A stretch of 64,000 nt of DNA from Halocaridina rubra (lineage: Eukaryota; Arthropoda; Malacostraca; Decapoda; Atyidae): contig JAXCGZ010009867.1 in assembly GCA_037179515.1 (NCBI GenBank), forward strand, positions 1 through 64,000, written 5' to 3'. Positions 39,994 to 49,189 of this stretch are shown in pieces. Below the pieces are notes generated by a model. That model was not told where the DNA came from and ran no database searches. It saw only the letters and a program-made list of their open reading frames with translations. The first letter of the stretch is position 1. Every line of letters starts with the position of its first letter. The position numbers and the translations under genes are program-made.

Positions 39994-42900
39994 ATTATTA
40001 TTATTATTATTACAATGATAAGATAAGCAACAAACCCAACTTGATAAAGCCAAAGACTATGCAGCAGATGGCTTCGTTAGGGGAAGGAATTTGGTTAAGA
40101 AAATTAAAATGAAAAATAGAAAAATATAAGATAAAAAAAGTAAATCCCATTTTTTCATTATTCCCTTCGTTTGGCAGGGAAAATAGAATGGTCATCACTG
40201 AAGGGGAAAAAATAATCAAAATTAATAAGAATTTTGCATGTATGATTATATTTTTTACAGTCGCAAATACAAATCATAAAAAATTTAGATGAAGCCCATT
40301 CTTAAGCAAATTTTCATTTTGGCCTCAGGTTTCCCTTGTTTGCTTTAATCACTCCAGAACTTTGTTGTGTTTATTGATGTTTGTTAAAGTTATATAGCAC
40401 ATTCTTGTAAAACTACATGATTTATTAGATTAAGATATGGTTAAGGGGGAAAAGCACCTATTCCATGTTCCCCTGCAGGACATAAATGTCGACAAAATGG
40501 GGCTGAGCAAGGGATCTTGGAATCCCTTTCTTAGTTTTTTCTTACCACAAAGACTTAAGTTTTTGCATTGACTTGGTCACCCCCTTATAAGAGTATTATC
40601 TATATCTTTGTATATAGATAATAGAAGTCAAGATCTGCTTATATGGACCTGTTTTCATGCTCAAGCACAGCTGGGCTAGTTGCTAGTGTTAATTCAAAAT
40701 TTGCTCTAAAGGCAATAGATCTGTGTTTATTGTTAATTTCTTAAATTAACAACTTGTTCATGTCTTTACTACCTATATATATATAATGGCTGCAATTCTC
40801 CTAGTAAAGGGGATGGCCGATTCAGAGCACACATTCACCAGAATGAAATATACATCAGTCACTAATCTTAGCTCCTTTGGGATAAAGAGCCAGCACAATT
40901 CTACCCCCTACCATCCTGCTTGGATTACCCTCAAGGTAATTGGGAAAATATCTTATGCTGGGAGGCCTGACAACTGCAGCTGGTTTAACCACACTGCCTT
41001 ATCTCATGGTAACAGCCCACACCCACCTCTCCCAGTTTATTGTGCTAGCAGATGCAAGAAATCCCTGTGGCTTGCTTCACCTATCCGCAATAATTATCCA
41101 CTCATTCCTATCTTTTGCAATCTCACTTCCCCTCTCCACTGACATACCACTTGTATCCAGTGTGCATGGTAAATTCCAAAAATTACCTGTAATCCTTTTA
41201 GAAGATAATCTCGAGATGAGCAAAAATATTGTCATAGAGAAGATGTTAGCTTTGTTGTGAATTTGAGTCCAATAGTTAGTGGCTTCAACTGGAAATGTTT
41301 TTCAAGACATCATTATGTGCTGCTTACATTCCCACTGATCTTTGTGTATCTTTCGTTAGGTACCAAAGCTTCTGAGGATGAAGAACCTAATAAAAATATC
41401 CCAGCACCCACTGAATCAAAAGGCCGCAAGGTAAGTCAATTCAGACTCCATAGGTGATATTAATCTAAAATTACTGAAGAAATGAATGTGCTGAGGAAGG
41501 ATGAAGGTATGTTTAGAGACGAATGCCAAGATAGAGATGCAGGCAGGAGAGGGAGTGGTAGGCCCAAGAGGAGGTTTATGGAAGTGGTGAGGGAGGACTT
41601 GAGAGTTGTGTGGTGTGACAGAGGAGGGTGAAGAGGATAGGGCGATACGGAGACGATTGATCCGCTGTTTTTCCTCATGGAAAAAGCCAAGAGAGTTGAT
41701 GACGATGAATTATATAAATGGTTTCATAGATACACGAATGTATAAATAAGCTTATACATGCACTGTCAGACTGACAGAAAGATAGATGGATAAATAGAAA
41801 AGATGGTTTAATAGACATATGTTTGCATAGTTTGACATACTGCCAGCCATATAGATAAACATGAAGTTGATTAAGAAGAAGAGACAAATATACAAGTACT
41901 TATGGAGCAAACATGTCAGGAAAATTATTTTGTCTGGTCAGTAAGTCTTTTTTTCTGATTGTATAGTTATCTGTTAATTAAATAAGCCTGGGACACCATG
42001 CTCTTCCATTTACTTTCTACATATATATAATTTTATGCCTACCTCTTTATACTCAAGCAAAAAGTAATATGTCTTCTTCTTAGTGTTTTACTCATTCTGA
42101 TATTTTTATTACTTAACGATAATTTAACCTGGTAATATAGGGTTTTGTTAAGTTGAAATAATTAAATGATTGGTGTTAGTTTACCTTTTATAATAATAGA
42201 TGATTTAATTTTTTAGTATTATTGAAATATTTTTAGGCACCTTTGTATTAATGATATTTACATATATTTAGGTACCTGTTGGAGGCATTTCAATATTTAG
42301 TTCTGCAATCACTTCTGCCATACGTAAACAGAAATCAGAGGACTCGTCTAATTCTGATGAGGGTTCTGACTGGGGAGAAAGTAAAAAGCCAGCGAGTGTT
42401 ATCAAGAAGCAAGAATCTGTTGAGTCCTCTTCAGCATATAGTAAAATACAAGAACCTTTCTCTGTACCAAAACCAGCTCCTCCGGTTACTTCAAGAAGTG
42501 CAAAAGGAGCTGGTGGATTATTTGATGATGATGACGATGATGACGACTTGTTTGGAAGTAAACCAAAGAATACCTCATCGTTTGCACAGAAAGATGCAAG
42601 TAACAGTAGTCTGTTTTCACCCTCTGTTGCTGACGTCTCAAAGAAGAATGTACAGAATCAGGTACAAGGTACTACAGCTACATCAGATTCAGCTAGAAAA
42701 ACAGGCGGAGGGATTTTTTCGGATGATGACGATGACTTGTTCAACACTGTGCCTCCGTTCAAAAATAAACCCAGCACTTTAGATGTAATTCAATCTGTCA
42801 ATGATTCAGCGATAACTAAAAAAGAATTTACAAATGAGAGTGATAAAGCAGGTGCTTTGAAACCAGGTAGTAGTGATATATCTAAAACTTCAACGCCTGC

Positions 42901-45900
42901 AGTACAAATTCCTGATGTGTCAAAGACCAAGAGCAATGCCCTCTTTAGTTCACCAAGTGATGATGACCTGTTCTCTCCATCTGTGTCTCAGTCAGCAGTA
43001 ACTAGAACAACAAAACATGTAGAAAAACCTCCCCCTCTGCCTACAAAGGCAGTTAAACCAAATAATGACATGTTTGGTTCTCCTTCAAGTGATGACGATT
43101 TCTTTTCCGCACCGAAGTCGGTACAGCCAGTTAAAAAATCCAGTGAAAATAAACACATACCACAGTCTGAATCTACCAATATACCAGATTCCAAGGAAAT
43201 GCCACCGCCATTGGTATCTGATAATATATTCCTAACCCCCTCTGATGACGAAGACCTTTTTTCAGCCCCGCCTACTAGCATACCTAAAATTAATCCTTCA
43301 AAAGGAAATGTCCAAAACAAACATTCTGAGACTGCCTCTCCAAAATCAAATGAGAAAGCTGTCAGAGAATCGAACACCAAACTGCTGGAGGCTAAAGTTC
43401 CTCCTTCAAAAGATGATAAAAGTAATCAATCTAAGACTGTTCTTCCTAAATTAACCGAGAATTCTGTTAGTGAATCGAAAATCAATCTCAGGACTTCCAT
43501 TCCAAATATCGGTGATGATAAATTTGTTAAAGAGAATAAAATATCTGAAGCACCATCCAGTAAACAGAAAATTGAGGATTTGCCAGCTCCATCTTTTGAG
43601 GGTGATCTCTTTAAATCTGATAAAACAGACTCTAGTGCCAGTTTCGCCAAGGTCAGCATCGGGCCTAAACCTCCTACGCAGTCAATATTTTTATCTCCAG
43701 ATGATGATGATGATGATATATTTTCGGGCTTAACAGCAAAATCCACCACAGGGTCTGTGAACTCATCATCGGCTAGATATAGTGCAACAAAGAGTAGCAT
43801 ATTTAACTTGTCTGACAGTGATGAAGATATATTTTCAACAGGATCTTTGGAAAATAAGAGAGTTAATAACCATGGGACAAATTCTGATAAATCTAATCTC
43901 GTTGGAGATAAAACAGAAGATGGTGTAATTAATAACAAGACACAACAACTAAAACAGAATATTTTACCACCATTTTTAAGTCCAAAGCCATTTGCTCCTA
44001 CTCTGCTTGATGACAGAGAGAGCCCACCACCTTTTTCAGTGGAATCGGATGAACCTCAGAAATTAGATAGAGAGAATAGAGTTAGTGTTGACTCACAGGA
44101 TGCCAGTGCAAAAATACCTCAGTCTAAACCACCATTTGGAGGTGTTGCTCTCTTTGGTGGAGATGAATTGGCAGCGAAAATAAACAATCGTAAATCTGTT
44201 CTAGATGAAGATACCTCCGATTCTCATAAATGCATTGAAGTAAATAATGAGATTCCTAAAGTTGAATCCCAAACTATAAATGCAAATGATGCTCAGGAGG
44301 ATGATATCTTTGGCTTACATAATAGCGATAATGATGACATTTTCAATACTTCTTATCAGACTCAGCCAAAATCTATAAATTTCAGCAACAGAATGAGTCC
44401 ACCTCCTCTTCCCTCAGGTCTGGTAGAACAAAGTCCACCTCCTCTTCCTTCTGACCCAGTGGAACGAAATTTGGAATCTGGAAGTAAAAAAGACAAATCG
44501 GAATTAGGATCTACTAATGCAGCAACTGACGCAACAAATATTACAGAAAACAGTGATGCTAAAAAATCTTCACCTTCTGAGAAAACGGAAAATTCATTTA
44601 TGAAAAATGAAGCAGAAACGATAAATAAAGGTGTATGCAGAGAAGACAAAGTAAATGCTTCAAATAAAGTAACAGTTCCAGTTGATAACAGCACTGTTGT
44701 AGAAAAAGATACTGAAATTTCAAAGCCAAAGAAAAAACCCCCCGTGGGGGGTATTTCGATGTTTGGAGGTGGGCTTCTGGCGGGGAGTGAATTATTTGCT
44801 AAAGTAAAACAAAGGAAGAGTATGATATCCCCTGATAGTGAGAGTGAAGAAGAAGTAGACAGTATTCCAGGAAGAGATAATATGAAATCTACAGAAACTT
44901 CCTCAAGCAAAAGTGGATCTTTGCCTTCAAGTGATAGTGTATCTCCTTTAAGTCCCCTGTCCCCCCTTTCTCCCGTGCCGCCAGACTCCCTTGCTACTAA
45001 ACCTGGCGTTGAAGATATTGGTGTCAGCTTTGATGAGCCTATTACAAGTCAGTCAGTCTTACAAAGTATAAACAAGGTGAGTCTTTATCAGTTAATGATG
45101 TTTTTTTTATGTTTTAGTGTTTTCATTGTATGCAATTACAGTCAAACTGATATTTAGAGTGTGATTATTGATAGGCGATTTATTCTTTGCCAAGTCGTTT
45201 CTAGAATTATGCATTAACAAGCATACTTAGTAAAATCACATGTTGCAGAGTCGAGTTAGAGGAAGTAAGAAGAGAAGACTTCCGAGTCGAGCTCTCAGAA
45301 GGGGTGATGCTTCAACTTCTTCGTCAGCAACAGTGCCTTCGGATCCACTTGAGGCATCCAATGTTACTAATCCTATTCTGGTGTCAGACAGCAAAAATGA
45401 AAGAACCTCTGAAACACATGGGGTTCCAAATGACAGTAGTGCAGATGAAAGTAATAGGCTAAATAATGCTCAAGATCACATAAATGAGACTGACAGAGAA
45501 GTTAAGAAGGGCACGGAAAAGGTCTCCAATTCTCCAAAAAGACAAAATAACCTAGTCGTGAATGATAGTGAAGACAGTCTTTTTAGCACTCCAAAAGGTA
45601 TATCAGAAAATAAAGCAAAATCTTCCAGTAGCAAAAAGTTAAATGCATCTCAGCCGACATCTCTTTTTGGAGATAAAAGTGATGATGATGATGACAATCT
45701 CTTTGGAGCTTCAAAATCAAAGAGCGTAACAAGACCAAGATCTAAAATTGAAACGTCACCTAATACTGAAAAGAATCTTAGCGATAAGATTGTAGCTGCA
45801 CCATCCCTGTTTGGTGACGATGATGATGGTAAGTAATTGATGTGCTCTATAGTATTCAGGATAATACTTTATTTTTTATGCTTTGTATTTGTTTAGGATT

Positions 45901-47163
45901 ATTTACTGTATAGAATATAGTTTGCAATATGCTTACGGTTTCCATATATGAAATATTCTGGTTGTGTGGACTTATGTTTTGCCTGTTTTGAAATATTTTC
46001 ATATGCCCATTTCAACTTCTGTTACCTGTATCATGTCTCTTAATTCTGAGAGGAAAATAATAGAAATTTCTTTGTGCTCTTCTGGTCTTTATTAGAGGAA
46101 ATTTAGTTTAACCCGTTTAGCAAATACGTGACATATACAGTGGCTATAATCCCCATTGTTAAGGATGGCTGAGTCAAAGCACACACTCACATACAGCCAG
46201 TACAGCTCGTTGTTAGGGATGGCTGAGTCAAAACACACACACTTTCACATGAAGCCAGTACAGCCATCTGAGCTTCTTTGAGACTAAGGGCCACTTCATT
46301 TTACCTAACCACCTTACTTGAGTCATCCACAGGGTAAATGGGTAAGGGTCTTCTCTGAGACCTGGCAGTTGTGGCGGGTTTACCTGTGCAGATGCTCCCC
46401 TACCTATGAACAACCAAGTTACGAACTTAGTGTATACTGTATTATTATTGTATTAAAATTTAATAACACTGTATACTTTTTTTAAGTAGTAGTTAAGTGT
46501 CTTTAGCCTAAGTACTGTACAGTACTGATATGCATGTACTGTACAGGACGTTTTTATCTAAACACAACTTACGAACATATTCTGGAATCTATAAGTAGGG
46601 GGAGTGTCTGTACCTCCTCAACTCCTGGCAATCCCCCTTACACTCATCCTATCCCACTTTACAGCACTGAGCAGATGGGGGAATCCCTTTTGCCTGCAGC
46701 GTTTTTTCACAATCTCTTTTCATTCATCCCTATCTCTTGCACTATCACTTTCCTTATTCTTATAGAAAAGTCAGATTTCACTTTGGTCATATTAAGAATG
46801 TGAGAGAAACTGCAGTGAGTAGGGTTGAGGATGCGTATTGTTTCTACCTGTGAAATTTGACCTTTTTTCATGGAATGAGGCAATCATACTTTGATATTCT
46901 TAGGTATGGCAGACCAGGCCATATCCCATAATGCCTTGTCAGTGTGATATTATGTTTAAACTGACAAACGTACACTTCCTTTTACATTATGACATATTCC
47001 AGATGATATCTTCACTGCCTCTAGTAAAGCTAAGAAGCAAGTATCTGATGTACCAAAGAAAGGATCATCGGTAGTGCCAGCAACAGTGAAGCAAAAAAGC
47101 GCCACCAACATAAAACCGTCCAATGAACCTTTTGTTGACCCTCTCATGGGAGGCTTAAAGTAA
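27869..47163 (+). CDS. WASHC2: WASH complex subunit 2 (WASHC2/FAM21), 13 mapped exons, start exon missing
   Basis: Exons 27869-28012, 28304-28498, 29586-29719, 31790-32018, 33069-33233, 36471-36573, 38282-38422, 39019-39183, 39712-39885, 41360-41430, 42272-45076, 45249-45828 and 47003-47163 join in phase to 1688 residues plus stop (human about 1340). The globular head is clear: DDWNLASDSATASLLQSIS, then SRTHEVEGML, LANTQFIENRTYQDD, AVTEEEVIARC and PLPYIIGSQAF..VGLQELSSED. The tail is disordered and acidic, with about 18 LF-type motifs ((D/E)n-LF/IF/FF) of the kind that bind VPS35 of retromer, a basic SRVRGSKKRRLPSR capping-protein-binding stretch, and the end EPFVDPLMGGLK. By family knowledge the head binds the WASH core and the tail docks it on endosomes to drive Arp2/3 actin. 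An in-frame stop lies just upstream of the first mapped exon, so the start codon is on an unlocated upstream exon. Confidence 0.96.
28304..28498 (+). CDS. WASHC2: WASHC2 exon: SRTHE / TQFIENR head
   Basis: Acceptor cgcttcag, donor AAG|gtgaat. Encodes KLVSRTHEVEGMLQKVLEE and SFHMLANTQFIENRTY, the most conserved block of the family head. Confidence 0.95.
28535..28745. repeat. Dispersed repeat H, two tandem partial copies
   Basis: Two copies, each with ctggctgaacagcccc or cttgccgaacagccctcagt, ctaaggaa or ttagaaaa, and gggctttccc; relatives of 14738-15208. Confidence 0.65.
29131..29290 (-). mobile_element. SINE-A copy (reverse)
   Basis: ctgttaatccccattcaaat, gacaggttggagctgg, cttccatatgcacgcagtag, gctcgaacatgggtttgtc, head ending ccactgcactattgcg. 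Confidence 0.85.
29586..29719 (+). CDS. WASHC2: WASHC2 exon: helical head end and acidic run
   Basis: Acceptor attcccag, donor AG|gtaaat. Encodes PAVTEEEVIARCRSAIAAGL and ESEDEDGYD; phase 2 exit. Confidence 0.93.
30373..30541 (+). mobile_element. SINE-A copy, decayed
   Basis: ggggccacagtacctctttg, caggttcaatgccaccat, ttaaggcttcc, tccacctccatttgaatagg. Confidence 0.72.
30806..30970 (-). mobile_element. SINE-A copy (reverse)
   Basis: gttttatatgtcacagttca, gacaggttggagctgagg, ccctgcagtgggctcaaact, head ending accacttcactaccgtaac. Confidence 0.85.
31205..31364 (-). mobile_element. SINE-A copy (reverse)
   Basis: atttgtcacaattggtcctc, ggaactaagggtggatgccc, head ending accactgtgctaccacagcc. Confidence 0.83.
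31489..31648 (+). mobile_element. SINE-A copy
   Basis: ccactagctcagtggcagat head, gactaacacaggattaa, ggaaggatatccaatctta, tgtgtccaccttcatttg, 3' end attgtgacacacaaaac. Confidence 0.86.
31790..32018 (+). CDS. WASHC2: WASHC2 exon: PLPYIIGS block
   Basis: Acceptor caacag, donor ATT|gtaagt. Encodes SPVPIYALIDPYEHNPLPY, then IIGSQAFMEDNRVGLQELSS, followed by a Glu/Asp-rich segment. Conserved to the end of the globular head. Confidence 0.95.
32755..33000. repeat. Dispersed repeat F/G copy
   Basis: agcagtggaggtaaaccacc, acctgtgactttcaggcctc, ttaccttgtagttgacccaa, taactctgccatcctcc. Same order as 37487-37705; part of it is the reverse complement of repeat G. Confidence 0.7.
33069..33233 (+). CDS. 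WASHC2: WASHC2 exon: first acidic LF-type motif
   Basis: Acceptor attattcag, donor AAG|gtattg. Encodes DDESDSELSDD and a run of Asp before FFKPSAKATQK. Confidence 0.9.
33257..33417 (+). mobile_element. SINE-A copy
   Basis: gatgtagcttagtggcagag A-box region, caggttcgagatcaac B box, aagggcatcaagccttaatt, tgtacacccccatttgaatt. Confidence 0.86.
33571..33603 (-). mobile_element. SINE-A, left piece of a split copy
   Basis: actattaatccccatttgaa and tgtgggtgaaca, then the sequence switches to retrotransposon; the SINE resumes at 34403. Confidence 0.75.
33604..34402 (+). pseudogene. 3' end of a CR1/Jockey-like non-LTR retrotransposon
   Basis: Broken reading frames encode a reverse-transcriptase tail: RELQEDLNNLHERSEK, then MKFNTSKCKILRMDTS, LQEIENERAPGVKILAYLSP, then PKLEYAAPFWNPHLEKHVVK, FLHGHDRVDRDRYLYMAGTR, GHSLKLRKKTFLQDVRKYFF and VVDNWYSLSEKVVNANSVHS ending in TAG near 34306. 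These are the usual end-of-RT blocks (KFN..KC, PHLEYA, R.FF..R....WN.L). In-frame stops and frameshifts show it is dead. The 5' part is absent, as is usual for LINE insertions. Confidence 0.85.
34403..34521 (-). mobile_element. SINE-A, right piece of the split copy
   Basis: gactggttggattaggggaa, ttaaggctggatccc, gcttcacagtggacttaag, head ending agccgctgcactacaatggt. Confidence 0.78.
34790..34956 (-). mobile_element. SINE-A copy (reverse)
   Basis: ccattttatgtgtcacaatt, gtacagacatattggagt, head ending tctaccactgagctactgcg. Confidence 0.86.
34981..35147 (-). repeat. Dispersed repeat D (reverse)
   Basis: gaatgggcaaagaaaattgc, gtgacttatcagttgtgaag, gatgtgtaacaaatactcca, aaaatattctgtgtag. Confidence 0.7.
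35921..36090 (+). mobile_element. SINE-A copy
   Basis: gaccgtggtagtgcagtagt head, attcgagcccacc B box, ggatggacatctagcctta, gtgtccacccccattagag, 3' end atagtgatacatgaaac. Confidence 0.86.
36471..36573 (+). CDS. WASHC2: WASHC2 exon: DELNKKF segment
   Basis: Acceptor ctttatag, donor CTAG|gtatgt. Encodes LTSNGRNITDELNKKFDTN followed by Ser-rich sequence. Phase 1 exit fits the next exon. Confidence 0.85.
36662..36875. repeat. Dispersed repeat E
   Basis: cccctgcttggggtaatagt, caactaatatgtttaaaccg, ctgactcggccaccttcctt; decayed relative of 21600-21785. Confidence 0.6.
37487..37705. repeat. Dispersed repeat F/G copy
   Basis: tgccatgcgatggagtagtg, gaggtaaacctgctgcagct, taccctgtagacgacccaag, gactctgccacttccctcta. 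Confidence 0.72.
37891..38040 (-). mobile_element. SINE-A copy (reverse)
   Basis: ttatcaccatttgaatgagg, gtggacacagattggttct, cagtgggctcagaaacg, head ending actgctgtgccatagcg. Confidence 0.82.
38282..38422 (+). CDS. WASHC2: WASHC2 exon: DLFGR motif
   Basis: Acceptor ccccag, donor TCAG|gtaagc, phase 1 to 1. Encodes DFGSESDDDGDLFGRRP, a typical LF motif. Confidence 0.92.
39019..39183 (+). CDS. WASHC2: WASHC2 exon: two LF motifs
   Basis: Acceptor cttaaag, donor AGTT|gtaagt, phase 1 to 1. Encodes KNDLFGSDSDDDGELFTSK. Confidence 0.92.
39264..39500 (+). repeat. Dispersed repeat D
   Basis: aaataggactctccaagaca, caatgttaagtttgccttc, tactgaatattttggcatat, tatctgacaagttacaa. Forward copy in a WASHC2 intron. 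Confidence 0.75.
39712..39885 (+). CDS. WASHC2: WASHC2 exon: GGLF pair
   Basis: Acceptor atttgcag, donor CAAG|gtttgt (weak donor), phase 1 to 1. Encodes GGLFSSDGDEEDDNDGGLFG. Confidence 0.9.
39961..40012. repeat. (ATT)n microsatellite
   Basis: About 17 ATT units with one interruption. Confidence 0.95.
40440..40600. repeat. Dispersed repeat E
   Basis: ttccatgttcccctgcagga, cataaatgtcgacaaaatgg, tggtcacccccttataagag. Confidence 0.7.
40780..41150 (+). repeat. Dispersed repeat G
   Basis: ggatggccgattcagagcac, cttagctcctttgggataaa, aggcctgacaactgcagctg, tgcaatctcacttcccctc. Relatives at 27595-27835 (reverse) and 46138-46800. Confidence 0.72.
41360..41430 (+). CDS. WASHC2: WASHC2 small exon
   Basis: Acceptor tcgttag, donor AAG|gtaagt; encodes GTKASEDEEPNKNIPAPTES and GRK. 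71 nt, phase 1 to 0, consistent with both neighbours. Confidence 0.85.
41482..41705 (+). mobile_element. RTE-like retrotransposon 3' fragment, copy 3
   Basis: aatgtgctgaggaaggatga, atgcaggcaggagagggag, gtaggcccaagaggagg, ggtgagggaggacttgagag, ending in a gatgacgatga-type tail. Reads through the region interrupted in copy 2. Confidence 0.75.
42272..45076 (+). CDS. WASHC2: WASHC2 giant exon (935 codons): LF-motif tail
   Basis: Acceptor atatttag, donor AAG|gtgagt, phase 0. Over 2.8 kb it carries about a dozen LF-type motifs: DDDLFGSK, DDDDLFNT, DDDLFSPS, DDDFFSAP, DEDLFSAP, DDDDIFSG, DEDIFSTG, DDIFGLH, DDIFNTS and others. It has two adjacent PPPLPS(G/D) proline motifs near 44398-44460, a thrice-seen GG..xFG..RKS module, and the GVSFDEP block before the end. 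Rich in GAT codons, so it is prone to slippage. Translation is open throughout. Confidence 0.96.
45249..45828 (+). CDS. WASHC2: WASHC2 exon: capping-protein-binding stretch
   Basis: Acceptor gttgcag, donor GATG|gtaagt. Begins SRVRGSKKRRLPSRALRRG, matching the basic CPI-type segment found at this place in FAM21 (SRV..RGKRRPQTRAARR). It then has EDSLFSTPK, TSLFGDKSDDDDDNLFG and SLFGDDDD. Confidence 0.94.
46138..46388 (+). repeat. Dispersed repeat G, two overlapping starts
   Basis: ggatggctgagtcaaagcac near 46163 and a second start near 46207, then ctgagcttctttgagactaa and gacctggcagttgtggcgg. Interrupted at 46389 by a MITE and resumed at about 46613. Confidence 0.7.
46389..46610. mobile_element. 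Small MITE with inverted ends
   Basis: Left end cagatgctcccctacctat; the reverse complement of the right end is cagacactccccctacttat. TA follows on the right (TG on the left). About 222 bp, pogo/Tigger-like ends, inserted in repeat G. Confidence 0.7.
46613..46800 (+). repeat. Dispersed repeat G, right part
   Basis: cctcctcaactcctggcaat, cctttacagc-like and ttgcactatcactttcctta, corresponding to the end of the 40780-41150 copy. Confidence 0.6.
47003..47163 (+). CDS. WASHC2: WASHC2 last exon with stop
   Basis: Acceptor tattccag. Encodes DDIFTASSKAKKQ and the C terminus NEPFVDPLMGGLK, followed by TAA at 47161-47163. The DPL..GG ending is the family C-terminal signature. Confidence 0.95.
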
Positions 47164-49189
47164 CATTAATGTTGCAGTGATGTAAGTGCTATATCTTAGA
47201 GTACTTTTCTTTTGTTTGACTTCGGTCAGACTAATGAATTGTTGGTGCTATTAGAAATTTATTTTATTAATATCTACCATGCAAGTAAATGGTGAACTAT
47301 CTAATACTATTAAAATACTCTGATATAAGCATTGCAGGATTTAAAATGTACATCACATGCAATTCAGTTTATTGAATATTTGTAACTTGAATAGTTATTA
47401 GTATAACATATCATTCATAATGTATATCTTAGCCTTAAGTTACTCGCTGCTTTTCGATATTTTTTTATGAGTAAACTTTATTAAGGATAATATTTTGGGA
47501 GACTTCTGGCAAATTAATATTTTGTATAATTCTGTTGCTCCATGAAAATCTATCTAAAATTTCTCCAGTTTTATCCTACTAAATTTAATGGGGTTGTGAA
47601 GACTGGGAAAAAAGGGGAGGCAACTGGGGTTAACCAGCTTTTCATTCACTTATCTCTTTAGTTGGCTGTAATGACATGCAGATAACATGAGGGTAAAAGT
47701 TTTTCTCCCTTGCACGAGGAATATAGAATGAATATATGTTTACGACAGTTATATGGAAGAGCGCACAATATCCAGACCATTGAGAACAGTTTCCTAATTT
47801 TTTACTTTGAATAAGTAGAACTCTGTTATATTTCATTGGCTTTTAGCACTGGTTTAACACGCAACACTTTATGCCATTATATTAGTTTCAATCTGTGTCA
47901 TTTTATTATTACCGTTATATAGATCTGTTACTATATTTATTTTTGTGGTGGACAACATTTAATTTTGTACTGCTACATGATTTACGTACCTGGTACAATG
48001 ATATATTTACTCTTAAGTTGATTCTTGTTACAATTATAAGATACATATTTTTCATATGATGAATGTACATTGTTACTGTATTTTGTGATTACATAGATTC
48101 ACATCATAATCAGTGTCAGATATGGCCTTTGTTTCACGTGTATGCTGGAGTAATTTCATAATTTATCCTAAAAAATTTATCGGGTATCATTAGTAACTAT
48201 TACTGTTTTGGAGTAACTTGGTGTAGTTATGATAAGGGATTTGAGTCCATTGTCACTAGCTGCACCATTCTAACTGGGTTTTCTTTACTCTCATTGTGTG
48301 AATCACTAGATATGTTTTTAATGAAGCAGATTACTATAAGTCCAATAATGTGGCAAATTTGCATATATGATGCCTTTAAAGATTTAAAATTTATGTACTA
48401 TAGATGAAGACTTACTGGGAATTTTGTGATGGATAGCTTAAATCCCTCGTGTAGAGCAAAAACTTCAGTATTTTTTAGACGTACCAAGCACTTTTCATTT
48501 TACTTAAGAATTTCATTTCATAATCTATGTATGTATAACTGCACACATCTAGACATATGAGAACACATGTGTATATTCTCTTGTTCCGATAGTATACAGT
48601 ATATATTTCAGTGGTAGACAGTGTTAAAATTATTTGTTTACAGGGATTCTAGGTTACCACAAATGTAAAAAACTATTTTTGAAGGTAATGTAGAACTAGA
48701 CATTTCTGAAGACTAATTGTGTGACTTTCTCCGTCTAGGTGACGCTTTTAACATATCTGATATCGTTTCTTCTGCTTATCATACTGCCCATTAACTTAGC
48801 TAAAATTAGTCACAGAAACACTTAAGTATTTAGATATAATAAACTCATAAAGTTTGAAAGCATCTTTGTCAGCTTGAAGGACTGGATGTTTGCCTTCCAT
48901 AACTCCTTATAACTCAGGACATATCATTAAGTCTTTTAGACAAAGAGTTGCATTTGTTTAGCCTACACATTGCCATTCGTATGGACCCAATTAGCTATGT
49001 CTTGAAAGGATTACTTAAAGTACATGTTAGCTCAGTAAGAATTAAAGGTCAAATATATTCAAATACATGTAAATTATCAAAGAAATTTGATAAATTGAAG
49101 ACATTAAAGTAGGATTATATAGTTTACTGCATCCAGAAAGAAGATCACTCCTGAAAGTTTGAAATGTCACATTATGATCAAGTACAGAC
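47164..49189 (+). other. Probable WASHC2 3' UTR and downstream flank
   Basis: Two kilobases free of recognised repeats, unusual for this window, which is compatible with a long 3' UTR. Candidate poly(A) signals are ATTAAA near 47308 and AATAAA at 48838-48843. No further coding exon. Confidence 0.4.
48838..48843 (+). terminator. Candidate WASHC2 poly(A) signal
   Basis: First canonical AATAAA noticed after the WASHC2 stop, 1.7 kb downstream. Weak without transcript data. Confidence 0.3.

Noticed and set aside
42988..44910. Long minus-strand frames opposite the WASHC2 giant exon (130-182 aa)
   Set aside because: Shadows of an acidic, GAT/TCA-rich coding exon; Ser/Leu-rich and without family resemblance.
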